A stretch of DNA of 64,000 nt from Camarhynchus parvulus. Taxonomy: Eukaryota; Chordata; Aves; Passeriformes; Thraupidae. Below are positions 37,435-49,520 of this stretch, in pieces; the first letter of the stretch is position 1, and each line of letters begins with the position of its first letter. Both the position numbers and the translations under genes were made by a program. Below the pieces are notes generated by a model. The model was not told where the DNA came from and did no database searches. It saw nothing but the letters and a program-made list of their open reading frames with translations. The stretch lies in contig NC_044572.1 in NCBI RefSeq assembly GCF_901933205.1, positions 26,498,501-26,562,500 on the forward strand. Reading direction: 5' to 3'.

Positions 37435-37461
37435 GCTCTCTCGGACTGTGTCCGAGAGAGC
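37435..37461. repeat. Perfect hairpin in LTR, 12-bp arms
   Basis: GCTCTCTCGGAC (37435-37446) and GTCCGAGAGAGC (37450-37461) are exact reverse complements around a TGT loop. It lies in the proposed U3, one base away from the CCAAT inverted repeat. The diverged LTR at 3.7 kb shows no equally good hairpin here, so it may be a feature of this subfamily or a local change. Confidence 0.93.
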
Positions 37462-37462
37462 T

Positions 37463-37517
37463 CAGTTCTGGATTGGCTATTATTTCCAAACACTCAGTCT
37501 GGGCCAATCCAGAACTG
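37463..37517. repeat. Inverted repeat with paired CCAAT boxes in LTR
   Basis: CAGTTCTGGATTGGC (37463-37477) and GCCAATCCAGAACTG (37503-37517) are perfect reverse complements separated by 25 bp. Each arm contains a CCAAT box, on opposite strands. The LTR at 3692-4073 has the same head-to-head layout with a 24-bp spacer even though the arm sequences have diverged. Confidence 0.93.
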
Positions 37518-37636
37518 ACCTGTTGCATTCCACAGAAGCAGACAATCTCTTGTTTACATCTTGTTTCTGGGGCCTCAGCTTCCCAGAAGGAAAAAATCCT
37601 AAAGAAAGGATTTTAGTGAAAAGGATGTCTACGACA

Positions 37637-37642
37637 CCTGGA
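37637..37642. repeat. Target-site duplication, right copy
   Basis: CCTGGA directly follows the ACGACA end of the LTR and matches 37238-37243 exactly. Confidence 0.93.
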
Positions 37643-40600
37643 TATTTAAATTTTTGAGCAAGGGAATAAATGTGAGACAAATCCTACTTTTTAGTAGAAT
37701 TGTATGAAACTGGGTGCATCACATGAGAAGGAAAAGCAGTTGAAGTGAGTAGTGTCTACAGCCACTTCTTAGGTCAAGTCCATCTTCTATGTTGTGATTA
37801 TACTGGTTCACTGGATTTGAAAGAAGTTCTAGCAGTGCTAAGCTGAAGAGAAGATTCAGTGTAGTTAAGTGTTAATCGTTGTTTAGATAGCCTGAGTGCT
37901 GGTTTCAAAGGGACAGCTTGATTTCACTGACTGCTGCTTCTCTGATGAGCAGTGGCTTATGATGGACCACAGTTTGCCTATTGAGGATGCACAGTCTGCT
38001 TTTATCTCCCCCATAAATAGTTACTGTGTCATGTATAAACCAGTCCTTGGACAAAAGTGGCCATAAGCAGCACAGTGATCTGTTCTAACAAGTTTTCAAT
38101 CAGTTACTCTGCCCAGAGAATATTAGGACAGAAAGGGAACTCCCTCATGCCAGATACCAGACAAAGATGTGGAATCAGAACATAAAATTGGTACTTTGGC
38201 TCAGGGGTACCCTTTTGCAGACCAAGAACCTGAACAACTAGAGCTCAATTTATTGAACCCCTGCCCTAGTTTTGCATTGTGTTTTATCTCTCTAAAATAT
38301 ATTTACTGACAGATTAAGCCATACAGTGCCATGAAGGGAAGATAGCGGTTCAAATACTTCTGTATTCATCCATTCATACTTCTCTATGGTGGGGATTCAA
38401 GTTCTTTATACAGGGCAGAGAGTTGAAAAGTCATTTTTCTCTTAAGAAAAGGGCATATTGTATAAAAATCTGATTGCAAAACTTGCTTGAACACGGACAA
38501 AGCTTTGCCTTTTATATAAAAAGCAGTCTTCATAATTGCTATCTTGTATTTGCAGAGATTTTGAAGAGTTTTGAAAATAAAGTACTTTTGAAGGCATTTA
38601 TTTGCCTTACTTTCTATTTTAATTCCTGTCCTCTTAAAATTAACTCCTGAAACTCATTTTAATTGCAACATGGTCTGCAGGTAAACAAAAGACATTTGTC
38701 TGTGTATCTGGTCTTTTTCATAAGCACAAAAAACCTCTCATTAATTCAGATTATGTGTACATTCTGGCATCAAATTAAAGCAGATTGAAAAGTGCTTTCA
38801 TTTGTGGAACAGGTTCTGAGGTGATTTAAGTAAAATTCCAATTGTAGTTTGAAACAGTTTGTTTTCATCACATAGAACACAAAACTTTTTTTTCCAATCA
38901 AAGTAAGATTAATATTTCTACTGACATCTAAAGAGCAAAAGAGATGGAAGTGGAAGGGGAATTAGAAAGAGGTAGTGATGAAGTTTTTCTACCAGAAGAC
39001 CCTCATCTTCAAAAAAAAGAAGTGGGAGGAGATGTTTTGAAAGCTGAAATCATCTGTCAGGAAATTAATTTAGGTGAAAGTTAAAAATCAAAAACGTTTA
39101 AATAATCCTTCAAAGCTAAGCATGCTGCTCAGGACGAGGTCTTCCTCATGATCTTTTCTCAGCTTGAGTGGAAGCACTGTAATTTTTATGGGCTTCAGTA
39201 CCATTCTAATTCTCACCTTTTTGTCCACCAAATTTCTTGCTACTTCATAAAATCATGTTTTCACATATTTCCTGATGAATGTGTTGGCAGAATCACAATT
39301 TGTTTGGTGTCAGCCTATCTGCTTATACTTCTTGTGAAAGGAAGTTTTAGTATACGAATTATAATTAGAGGGCTTCACAAATTATTTTGTTTGGCTATGC
39401 TATCAATAGCTAGACATATATAGGGAATGTATGCATATGTTTGGATTCTATATGAAACTAAGGAAAAAAACCCACCTTATTGGGGAAAATGGAAAAAACC
39501 CAGTTGCTTGAATGTCATGGTGATAAAGTGTGGTACAAATGGGAGATTACTGGAGATCAGAGTATATGTCAAATTAACTTACCCCGACGCTTGAAAAATT
39601 GGCTTTGTTTTTATGCAGTCTGAGCATCTTACATCTTTAGGACAAGATATTTTGATATCATTTTTGAGTAGAAGGAAACTTTTAGTCTAGACTATGTAGG
39701 AAAATTTATCAATGTATGAAAGAAACACTTTATAGACTTACTGAAATATTAAAGCTGTGACTACTGCCAGAGATATGATTAAAAATATAAAGATTTTTCA
39801 AAGACTGTAGCTATCATTGCAAAGCAAATGAATTTGAGCCACTAATAATACCATGCATCACCTTGTGCTGCCTCTATCTTTCTTTTTTATTTTTTTCTCA
39901 CTTGAATATGAAGATATCCTGTGTGATTGAACTATCAAGTACTGAAGAGTCAGCATTCCTGCTGCATTTGAAAGAGCTACGATGAGAACTTTATTATGCA
40001 CATCTCAAAAGCAAAATCAGTAATTACAAACAACTTACAGGACAGCTGAATGTAGTTAAATCATTTACTTGCAATATACCCACAATCTTAAAATGCTTTA
40101 ATATATAAAAACATACTCAGCAGCTGCAGTGCTTTTATCTGACATGTATTCTCTTGTAGCTTATGGAAACTCTGCTTTTTAGGAAAGTGTATGTGTTCCT
40201 TTGTAAGCAAAAGGTAAGCACAGGGGAAAGGACATCTGTATGCTGGATGGTTCCTAGAAGCTGCTCTGGTCCTGGTCAATAGAGCAGAGCTGTGGAACAC
40301 AATGCAGACAGTGTTCTTTTCATCACCTTACAGATTGCCTATGTGATCTTAAGTGTAGGGAACAATGAGGCTGTTATATCAAAATGAACTGCTGAAAAAA
40401 TATTTAAACATAGTACTATTAATGGATAAGACAAATCTGAAGATACAGAGATAATCAGAGATGCATAGGCATCTCTACATATCTCTCATCATGTCTGCTA
40501 ATAGTTCATTATGACTGTATTTCCAGCCTCTCCTTATATCTGGGTTTGGAATTTTATTAAAAGTCATAAGAGGCAGGAGACACATACCTTTCCCATGGGA

Positions 40601-43600
40601 AATGTCAGATTAGACAAAAGTTTGGGATATTTTTCTATGAACAGGTGTTGATTCTTATAGTTTTAATATTGAAATTTCTTGAATATGATGTACTGGTGAC
40701 TTCTCTGAGGGATACTTATTTCTGTTTTAAAGTCAAGCCTCTGAGCTCTTTGAAATGTGTGGTTATGAAGGAAGTAATCTGCTGGAGGCTTTGAGGATTA
40801 CAACCTGTAACCTTGGGAGATCTCACATCTGCCTTTCAGCCAACAGTATGCTCTGAAGCAGAGCTGCATTAGCAGCTGTAAATTCAATCTCACTGTAGTT
40901 TAGCTACTCTATTCTTCTTCAGTGGTAATTACACCATGGGAAATAACTATTTAAATGGCATCTTGTGCTACAATTACATTTTTCAAAAACTGATTACAAC
41001 ATACAAGACAATTTCAATTTGAACTTCCAAGTTTTAATTTAAAACAACTTTATAGTAACAATTTAGTCCTGAGAGGTACAGACATTAAAGTGAGGAAACT
41101 TACATTCCAGTTATTTGTGCTGCATCTACATAAAAACAGTTCTAGCATCTCTGAAGATTAAATTCTGCCAGCCACTGACTAATATCTCAGAGTTGGGTAA
41201 ATATTTCATAATGAGTGAGTAATTAGGGAAAACTTGGCCTTTTTAGTGAACTATGCACACGCACATTTGAAATCTCTTAAACTAGATACCTATTAGATAC
41301 CTATATTCAGTTCTACTTTACTTTACAAGTATATCTACCTGGCCATACTAAAACTCTGGTATGGTGTACTGGGAGATAACCCCTTATAATTGTCTACTGA
41401 GGTGACTTATGTTCCTGACCTACATGACACACGATCAAGAGCAAAATTATTACCCGTAGCCAAGAGACAAAAAGTCCTTACTGCATACCCCAGGCACTTG
41501 CCAACACTCAGAGAGCAACTCACAGAAGTATTTACCAAAATTTCCAGTGATTCTAGCATTCTCCTCTAGATGAGGTTAGCCTAGGCCTGTGGTTAGGATC
41601 ATGTGGTGATATTTGCCTCAATTACTGTAGATGGATCACTGACTTCTGCAGTCAGGCACCCAGACTGACAGAGTCTTAACATGGAATGGGATGTTATTTT
41701 ACAATCCAACTGTTGTGGCTAGGCTGTCCTGATATATTCAGTTAAAATGTTAGTCCTGGGTTCATTTCCTTAATTTCTGGTTGCTAAAAAGAGGGATGTA
41801 ACATAAAATATCATGGCAACGAATTGTAGTAGTCTGTAATGTTGAAATTCAAGAAATAATTTTACACAAGTTTCTTTCACTATGAAAGATGCCCTATAGA
41901 GTCACATTTATTTTCTTACCTCATGGTTAAAAAAAAATATTTCTCTAGATACCATAGACAGGAATGTATTTGGGTTTGCTTACATATGACTTTAAAGATT
42001 ACTTTTGCAAGATGACTCCAAAAAGAAAAAGAGGCAATTAGAAGAATGAAACATACATAATATGATCAATAAAAACTACATTCTGAAAACTCCTGAAACT
42101 TTTTGAGTTTAGTCATCCACCACATTACTACATAGATGAGGTCTATGGCAGTATACCAACTTTATTCTCATTTAATTTCAATCAGATTACTGACTTCAGT
42201 GAAGTATTTCTAAATTTATATTATTTTCAATGGAGAAGTGGCTTGGTGTACCAGTTTTTACCATCTCATTACATGGTGATTAATGAATTGCTTCTCTATA
42301 ACATTTTGCCACACTTAGGTAGGAATAATAATTATTTTACATCCAATCACCATAAAATTATTTTTAAGGATTGGCTTATATAGTCTTCACGACTAGTCAA
42401 TTGTTAGTAAAAAGTGGCATTTGTCCAAAAAGACAAAAGGAAAAAAATGTGGTTTTTTTAATATTTGGTATAGAAGAATAATATATTATCATCAGCTTCC
42501 ATAGACTGATCTGTAATTGTATGGAGTGTCAGGTTAAAAAACCCAAAGAAGTAAAAATTAAATAGAAGTGCAATGTAAACTCAAACAGTGAACAGCTGTT
42601 TTGTGAAAAATATGACATACAATACCATTATCAATACAAAAGGTCACGAGCTTGATTCCTTACCCTTAAACAGACTAATCTGACCAAACCCATCTGTGTC
42701 AAGTCCTCTAGGCAAGAATATTTTATTGTTGAATTGCATTTGTCCAGTCAGCAGTGAAATGGGCACCAGCAAGAGCCAAATAAAGCAACAGGAGATCACT
42801 CATCAGATATCCTGGAGACCTTCTGGCTTAGGGGCATTCCTTAGTAGGAGATTTGCACCACTTGCCTGTTACAACACAGCATGCACGGACACATTTGCAA
42901 AATAAACACATTCATTGCAAAACCTACTCTGAGTGTGGCCGCTATTCCATGTTTTAGTAGAGAATCATCATCATCATCATCTGCCCTTGAATTGTTCAAG
43001 CAATTTCAGGGGAATAGGGCTTTACAGATCACAGGTAAAAACCATAAAAATTATCTTTCTGGACACTTTCTTGATGTTAAAAGAAACAGTTAGCAAAGTT
43101 ATAGGCAGGAGTTCTCCAGTAAATCACAGAGAGGCTGTGGTCATCATAGTATATTTTAATATTCAAGATATTTTGTGTTCATTGCTGGGAAAAAAATGAT
43201 TATCTATGATCATTTTAGAAAGGAACATGGCATGCTATTACAATTCATTGCTTTCCTTATATAAATAAGAATAAATGCAAGGAACAAACAAACTTGCCAA
43301 AAGTAGGCCAAGAAAAACATTTTCTTTCTTAAACTAAGATTCCTGTTATCTTAACCACACAATATAAGGAAGAAGTGTGAAACTGAAAGAAAAACTGGAC
43401 ACACTGATGTAAACAGAACAATTCAAAAGTATATACACTACAGGCTTTTTCTGTGAAACAGGTGTTGGTCTTCTATCAGCAAGAAAACTGTGTGTTAATT
43501 GTGCTAAGGGGTTACAAAGATGTTAACTAAAACTTTGTTTCTACTACAGCTGATTACATAACATCCAGTATCCTAAGAACAGTCCACTCTGAAAGAAACC

Positions 43601-44494
43601 TAAAAAATATTAAATTACCAAATTTATCCTCAGAGCAATTTATCTCTGAATACAAACATAACAGTAGAAGTAGTTACTAAAACGAAGAAAAAGAAATCAG
43701 ATAAAGCTGCCAATTTAATGAATCTTGGTAGTACACTATAAACCATGCCCACATTTCCCACTCCCCACCACTGATTCTTGTTACAACTAATTTGTTTTGT
43801 TTTCTTCCACAGCGGAGCCAGATATCTCAATATGACTACAAGAAGGTCATTTAAAAGACAAATGTCACAGCTACAGATTTCTTCCCTCTCTCCCTCCTGC
43901 TAAGTATAGAGACAATATCAGCTTTACCATAGGAAAGGTAGTCTCCTATCCTGCTTCACAAATATTTGTGCTTATATGGGGACAGTAGTCATTCTTTAGG
44001 ATGACTATAAAGTCACAAAGTACTGTTAAAGTTTGGTACTCTTTGCTAGGATTCATATAATCCTTTCCACAGACATAGAAAAGGCATTTGGGTTGAGTGG
44101 CTTCATTTTATAACACTTTATGTATGGCACATGCCTTGTGGTCCATGGGTAGAAAATCAAATCAGTTTTCTTGCTTATCCCCTTGTCACTTCAGGATGAG
44201 TCTATGTCACTTTGAACTTCAGTTCCTAAAGAATTGTCATCTAATTTCAGTACAGTAACAGGGAAGAGACATCAGAAACAGATCCAGGAATCTGCAGGTA
44301 GTGCATCAGTTTCAATAACAGTATGCAGGGAAGTTTCAGCATCTTCTGGCCCTTCCTACTGAAGGCACAGGCCCTCAGCAGAAAGGGCCAACTCAAATCA
44401 GTTTAGCTTGCAGCTGCTTAAAACTAGCAAACAAGGAGAGTGGGACTGCATTTTCATCACAACCGCTTCTGTGTATAGTGAATATGATATATGC
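37643..44494. other. Single-copy DNA, no gene seen
   Basis: No gene or transposon was recognised. It contains an 11-bp tandem duplication TAGATACCTAT at 41283-41304 and a short (ATC)6 array at 42964-42981. A candidate conserved block at 38640-38880 is listed separately; a second, weaker one is near 40860-41010 (TAATTA at 40926-40931 next to ACACCATGG). Confidence 0.5.
38640..38880. other. Candidate conserved noncoding element
   Basis: The block is repeat-free with clustered regulatory words: a forkhead-type GTAAACA at 38681-38687, CATTAATT around 38740, and AGATTA (an OTX/PITX-type TAATCT on the other strand) at 38748-38753. It also has several long A/T words without slippage decay. The suggestion rests on motif texture alone. 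Confidence 0.2.
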
Positions 44495-45212
44495 AGGCCG
44501 GATTCTGCACCTGGGATGGGGCAACCCTGGAAGTACAGACAGACTGGGGAATGAGAGGCTGGAGAGCAGTGGCACAGAAAGGGACCTGGGAGTCCTGGTC
44601 GACAGAAAGTTAAACATGAGTCAGCAGTGCCCTGGCAGCCAGGAGGGCCACCGTTGTCCTGGGGGCATCAGGCACAGCACAGCCAGCAAGGCAAGGGAGG
44701 GGATTGTCCTGCTCTGCTCTGAGCTGGGGTGGCCTTGCCCTGAGTGCTAGGGGCAGTTTGGGGTGTGTAATACAAACAAAGATGTTAGGGAGTGTCTAAA
44801 GGAGAACCTTAAGGAGAAGCCATGCGAGGAGCAGCAGAGGTCACTTGGTCTGTTCAGCCTGGAAGAGACTGAGGGGACACCTCAGTGCACCTTACAACTT
44901 CCTTGAGAGGGAAGAGGAGGGGCAGGCACTGATCTCTTCTGTCTCGTGGTCAGTGACAGGACCTGTGTCAGGGGAGCTTTAGGTTGGATGCTAGAAAAAG
45001 GTTCTTCACCCAGCAGCTGGTTGGACCCTGGAAAGGGCTCTCCAAGTAAGTGGTCATAGCACCAAGCTTGAGAGAGTTCTAGAAGTGTTTGGACCATGCT
45101 GCCAGGCACATGGTGTGATTTTTGGGGTTGTCTTGTGCATGGACAGGAATTGCACTTCAGTGATACTTGTGGGTCCATTGCAACTCATGATATTCTAGGA
45201 TTCTGTGATATG
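44495..45212 (+). mobile_element. CR1 LINE fragment, plus strand, ~720 bp
   Basis: Sense-strand CR1 runs from the ORF2 segment GGATTCTGCACCTGGG through GACCTGGGAGTCCTGGT and the AGGTTGGATGCTAG block to the 3' end TTCTAGGATTCTGTGAT at 45195-45211. It is 5'-truncated. The first 250 bp keep an open coding frame; the remainder carries stops and several small indels, and the segment between 44880 and 45050 is visibly rearranged relative to better copies. It is older than the fragment at 15126-15743. Confidence 0.9.
44499..44750 (+). pseudogene. CR1 ORF2 fragment, distal to the polymerase core
   Basis: The plus-strand frame encodes RLESSGTERDLGVLVDRKL, a highly conserved CR1 ORF2 segment, followed by HSTASKAREGIVLLCSELG, another family block. 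The stretch between them (QCPGSQEGHRCPGG) is shifted relative to the family, implying a pair of compensating indels. A TAG ends the frame at about 44748. No polymerase catalytic motif is present and the fragment is dead. Confidence 0.8.
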
Positions 45213-48200
45213 GGTGGATTCAGCTAAAGTCTTTGTCTTAATCTCTTTCATATAGTCATTTAAGAGAGTTCAAAAGTGATATCCTAAAATAATTTAAAGT
45301 GGGAGAAGAGGATTCTTCTAGGAGATGAAGAATTCAAGTTCAAATCCCCTTCAAAAGACCTGGCTATTAATGCATTTGTTAATTGTGATAGCCATTGGGT
45401 TTGCAGTGAAAGGGGAAAAAATCTCTCCATCATTGAGCAGGGCCTCATCTGTGTAAAATTAAAAAAAGTTGTAGTTGGAAATGCAAGAAAACCACTTAGG
45501 GCAATATATATTCTTAGAATTTAGATGGAATCTAGACATGACTTTTGGTACTTACCTGATACTTTAATATTTGAGTATTAGGCCAGCTAAATTCTACTGA
45601 AGGAAAACTCAAAATTTGTTCCTTTGATTTTGTCCATCAGGCCACTCAGGTTTTCCTGTATTTCATTTTTATTTACTGATAATACTCCAGATTATTTACC
45701 ATTAAAAGTTTAATAGTTTAATTATCTTTTCTTTAGTCTCACATCTCTTCATTTAACTGATTGCTTGTTCAGCACATTATTTTTGTATTAACCAGCATTT
45801 CTGGCTTCCTAATTGTTTCCCATATGGCCACCAGTATCAAATGATAGACTCAAGTTATCTACAGCCAACATAAATTTTGTCTCTGTAGAAAGCTACCAAC
45901 TTGCTCAGAGAAATCTACCCAGTTATTCTGTCATGAACTCATTCTTGCAAATCAGCATTTTATTCTTCTATTTATCTTCATTCTATACAAAACTTTACTG
46001 TGTGACACATACTAATATCTTGTGTGTTATAGGTATCATATAACTCATATTAGTTTCTCAAATGCAGGTACTATTTTGTCATTCCATTGTTACATAACAG
46101 TGTTATCGCCCTGACTTAATTTTAAACTCTTTTTACTGAATCTTTGCTTTCATGTTGTAATTATTTCAGAAACCTAGTATAGTCAACACTTTGTGTCCAT
46201 GCTTGAGTATATTAAGCATGTTGATTTTTCTCTCACCTGATTATGAAAATTTTCATTTCTTAAATTTATTCCTATTAGCCATCTCATGATGTCTTGAAAA
46301 AAACACCCCAAAAAAACCAAAACGACCACCCAAACTAAATTATATTTAATATCAATGAAATATTATTCCCTTTATATGCCTCATTTCCTCTGCTTATTCC
46401 TCATAATTCATATGCCTAATTTTCTTTTTGGTTTAATCTACTTTATAAGGGGTAACTCAGATTTTTTTAGCAATTCTACACCCCATGGACCTCATGAAAC
46501 ACCTTTCTTTGCTAATCTTATATTTCCTATTTATAAGGCACAAGAAAATTCTAAAGGAACTTAAGTATATACAAGTTCTTTGGGGTTTAAAAATAAGTAT
46601 CAAGAGTTATAATGCAATAACTCTGATTAGAATAAATTTGAGAACCATAATCTGATTAGTATATAACCTTTCAAAACAGAGGAAAAAGCTTTATATATTT
46701 GCTGCTAAAATTAAGAGTATTCAAGATTTGTATAACTGGAGTTTTATCCTATTTGTACATATTGCTAGGGAATTTCCTAACGTTACATACTTTTCTTCTT
46801 AGCTCCGAACACATTGTAATGAGTATGACAATTCTATTCCAAAGCAAAACTAAAGGCACCAAAAAGTATTTTATTTTTCCTGAGAACAAAGCCAGACATT
46901 TGAAGGAGTGAGAAAGCAGAATTATCTTAAAGAAAAACCACACTGAAAATGTATTGGAAGTGGTCCTGAGCAAGAATATGTTACATGCAGCAAACATTTG
47001 CGCTCAGCCTCTTTCCCATTACAATTTTTCATGCCAGGTTTCTCCAAATAAGACTGAGGAGAATCTTGAATCGAAACTTTCTTTAGTCCAGGCAAAGGTA
47101 TACACACAATATGTTTAGCAGACTTGTAATGTGGTATGACACTGCTCATCGTTCTTTTAATTGGGTATATCCCAGTTTTCTCTGGGACACACAAATCTAC
47201 AAGACAATGAGCCTATACATAGCAGAGCCTATTACTTTTAAAGAAATGTGGTTGGGACTCTTGTGGTCTTTCAGCAATGAAAAATATTAAAATTAGAGAC
47301 TGAATATATTGAAAATTCAATGCTTAATTCATTTTCAGATATAAATTAACTTTTTTCTCAAAACAAAGTTTTATTGAAAATTTAAATTTTGTGAAAAATA
47401 AATTTTCTCTCAGAACAACATTCATGTGGTGTTTTCCTCATCAGCCCTAGCATAAATTAGCTACTAAAGTATCTTTTCATTGCGATCAATAAGAAAATTA
47501 TTGACAACAGAGTTGTTATAATGTCTCAGGGTATTTTTTTTCCATTACTACATCTGTGGAAGTTTGAACACATCTGTATTTTTTGTAACCTGATATTGGT
47601 TTGTAATGTAGTGGTATCTACATGTTTCAAAGTGAAACTGGGCTTGCACTGTTTTGGACATTTTACTGCTGTGCAAAAGAAATATTGGGTTTGGAACATT
47701 ACTATTTATATGGTAATGGCAAAAGATGTCCATGAAAGTAGACGCAGAAGACTTGCTAATCACCTGCAGAATCTCTGGCATCAAAGGGTAGAGAAACCAG
47801 GGCGGGAAATCAGTAATATTCAGAAGAATACACTTACACTTATTTCTAATGCTATTTCTTGGCTCATAGAATGCATACTACCACTGTTCTGAGCTGATAA
47901 TTCTTTACTTTTCTAGTCCTGAATTGTTGAATCCATTCTTTCCAACCTTGTTTCCCTCACAGAAAATTTTTTCTCTTTTTTTGAAAAAACTTCAATTAGA
48001 AGGAAAGGCAAACAATAAATATAAAAAAAATCCATTCAACCAGAGTCAGAGGTAAGGCTCATATTGGCATGAATAAACACAGTTGGGTCAATACTCAGTG
48101 CTTCTAAAAATGTCACTTTTCCAATGGTGTGTGAACAAAGGAGAATTTTGTTTCTAAAATGTTAAGTAGTGAATCACAACAAATATGAAAGAAAAGAAGA

Positions 48201-48710
48201 CAGGAGAAATCTAATAAAAAATAAAAAATTTGAGAAGATCTAATTAAAACAAAGTTTATAATTTCAGTAATTGTGCTCTGGAACATGTATTTATTTCTGT
48301 TGGTATGTGCCTTCAGCTATGTGCAGCTGAGTGTCACTGTGCTGACTTATGCTGAGAGGATGGTAAAGAAGCACTTGTTACAAAACACTTTAGATTTTTG
48401 TTATCCATCCTTTCTATAAAACTCCAAAGGGAAAACTCTGAAGTTTCCAAATGCAATAACTAAATTGGAAACAGAGCCCTGTAAAAATGTGTTCTTGTGA
48501 TCTGTCTCCTTGGTAGTCTGTAAAAAAATTAATATAGAGTTTACTGAGACACCTGAGCAGGAAAAATCTCCAGAACTTGCACCCTGAACACTTAATCCTC
48601 TTTATCTCTCTTTGCTCTTGCTAGAGTAGTTCTTCTTGGCAGACGTTGTTAGCTCCTATATATTTACTCTTTTGCATCCTCCTCTCATCACTCTGTAAGC
48701 AAAGTATATA
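45213..48710. other. Single-copy A+T-rich DNA, no gene seen
   Basis: No gene or transposon was recognised. An A-rich patch with CCCC interruptions lies at 46297-46337. The open frame at 47521-47892 (123 codons) has no family resemblance and is T-rich. Confidence 0.5.
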
Positions 48711-49520
48711 AAATCATAGATTCACTGAATGGATTGAGTTGGAAGGGACCTTAAAGATCATTTTGTTCCAGTCCCCCTGCGATGGGCAGGGACACTTTTC
48801 ACTAGACCAGGTTGCTCAAAGGTTGCATCCAACCTGGTCTTGAACACTTACAAGGATGGGGCATTCACAGCTTCTCTGGGCAGCTTGTTCCTAACAATTC
48901 CAATATTACTTCCTAACATTTAATCTAAATGCACCCTCTTTCAGTTTAAAGCCATCAGCTACATGCCCTTGCAAAAAGTCTCTCTCCTGGTTTTTACAGG
49001 CCCCTTTTAAGCACTGGAAGCTGCCATGAGGTCTCCCCAGAGCCTTTTCTTTTTCAGGCTAAACTATCCCAGTTCCCTCAGCCTTTTCTTTTAGGAGAGA
49101 TGCTCCAGCCCTCCAATTATCTTTGTGGCTTCCTCTAGACTTTACAACTTGCACTCACATAATGAATGCCCTTATGTTGCAGGTCCCAGAGCTGGGCACA
49201 GAATGCCATGTGCAGTCTCACTGGAGCACAGCAGGGGTAGAATCACCTTCCTTGACCCTTTTGATAGTGTTGTCTTTCTGGGCTGCAAGTGTGCACTTCC
49301 AGATCACATTCAGCTTGTCATCTACCAACCCCCCTAGGTCTTCTCCACATGGCTGCTTTCAATCTATTCTCTGCCAAGCCTGTATTTGTGCTTGGGATTG
49401 TCCCAGTGCAGGACCTTGCATTTGACCTTGTTGAACTTCGTGACTTCTACACAGGTCAACCTCTCAGGCCTGCCAAGGTCACTCTGGATGGCACCCCCTT
49501 CCCTCCATATAGGGATTTAG
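48711..49520 (-). mobile_element. CR1 LINE fragment, minus strand, ~810 bp
   Basis: This is the longest CR1 piece here. The plus strand opens with AAATCATAGATTCACTGAAT and GAGTTGGAAGGGACCTTAAA, the reverse complement of the CR1 3' terminus, and continues through CTCTGGGCAGCTTGTTCC, the AGCACTGGAAG region, GGCTGCAAGTGTGCAC and CACTCTGGATGGCACCCCC at the 5' limit near 49500. Numerous stops and indels on the sense strand show it is old. It is 5'-truncated like the others. Confidence 0.9.

Larger units (their letters stand above)
37244..37636 (-). mobile_element. Complete solo LTR of a class-II (ERVK-like) endogenous retrovirus
   Basis: The 393-bp element runs from TGTCGCCGGTTGG to GTCTACGACA, with terminal inverted bases TGTCG/CGACA, and is bounded on both sides by the hexamer CCTGGA. 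The perfect 6-bp target-site duplication marks an undisturbed integration later reduced to one LTR by homologous recombination. The minus strand is sense: it carries AATAAA (37321-37316) about 72 bp from its 3' end, and CCAAT boxes lie in the proposed U3 (37463-37517). No retroviral coding sequence remains. The copy at 3692-4073 is a diverged relative. Class II assignment rests on TSD length and LTR size; the exact named family cannot be given without a repeat library. Confidence 0.92.

Noticed and set aside
45330..45350. TTCAAGTTCAAATCCCC, resembling a tRNA T-arm
   Set aside because: No acceptor stem, D-arm or anticodon arm can be paired at the right distances.
47521..47892. 123-codon plus-strand open frame
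   Set aside because: No family resemblance, T-rich composition typical of noncoding DNA, and no splice or promoter context.
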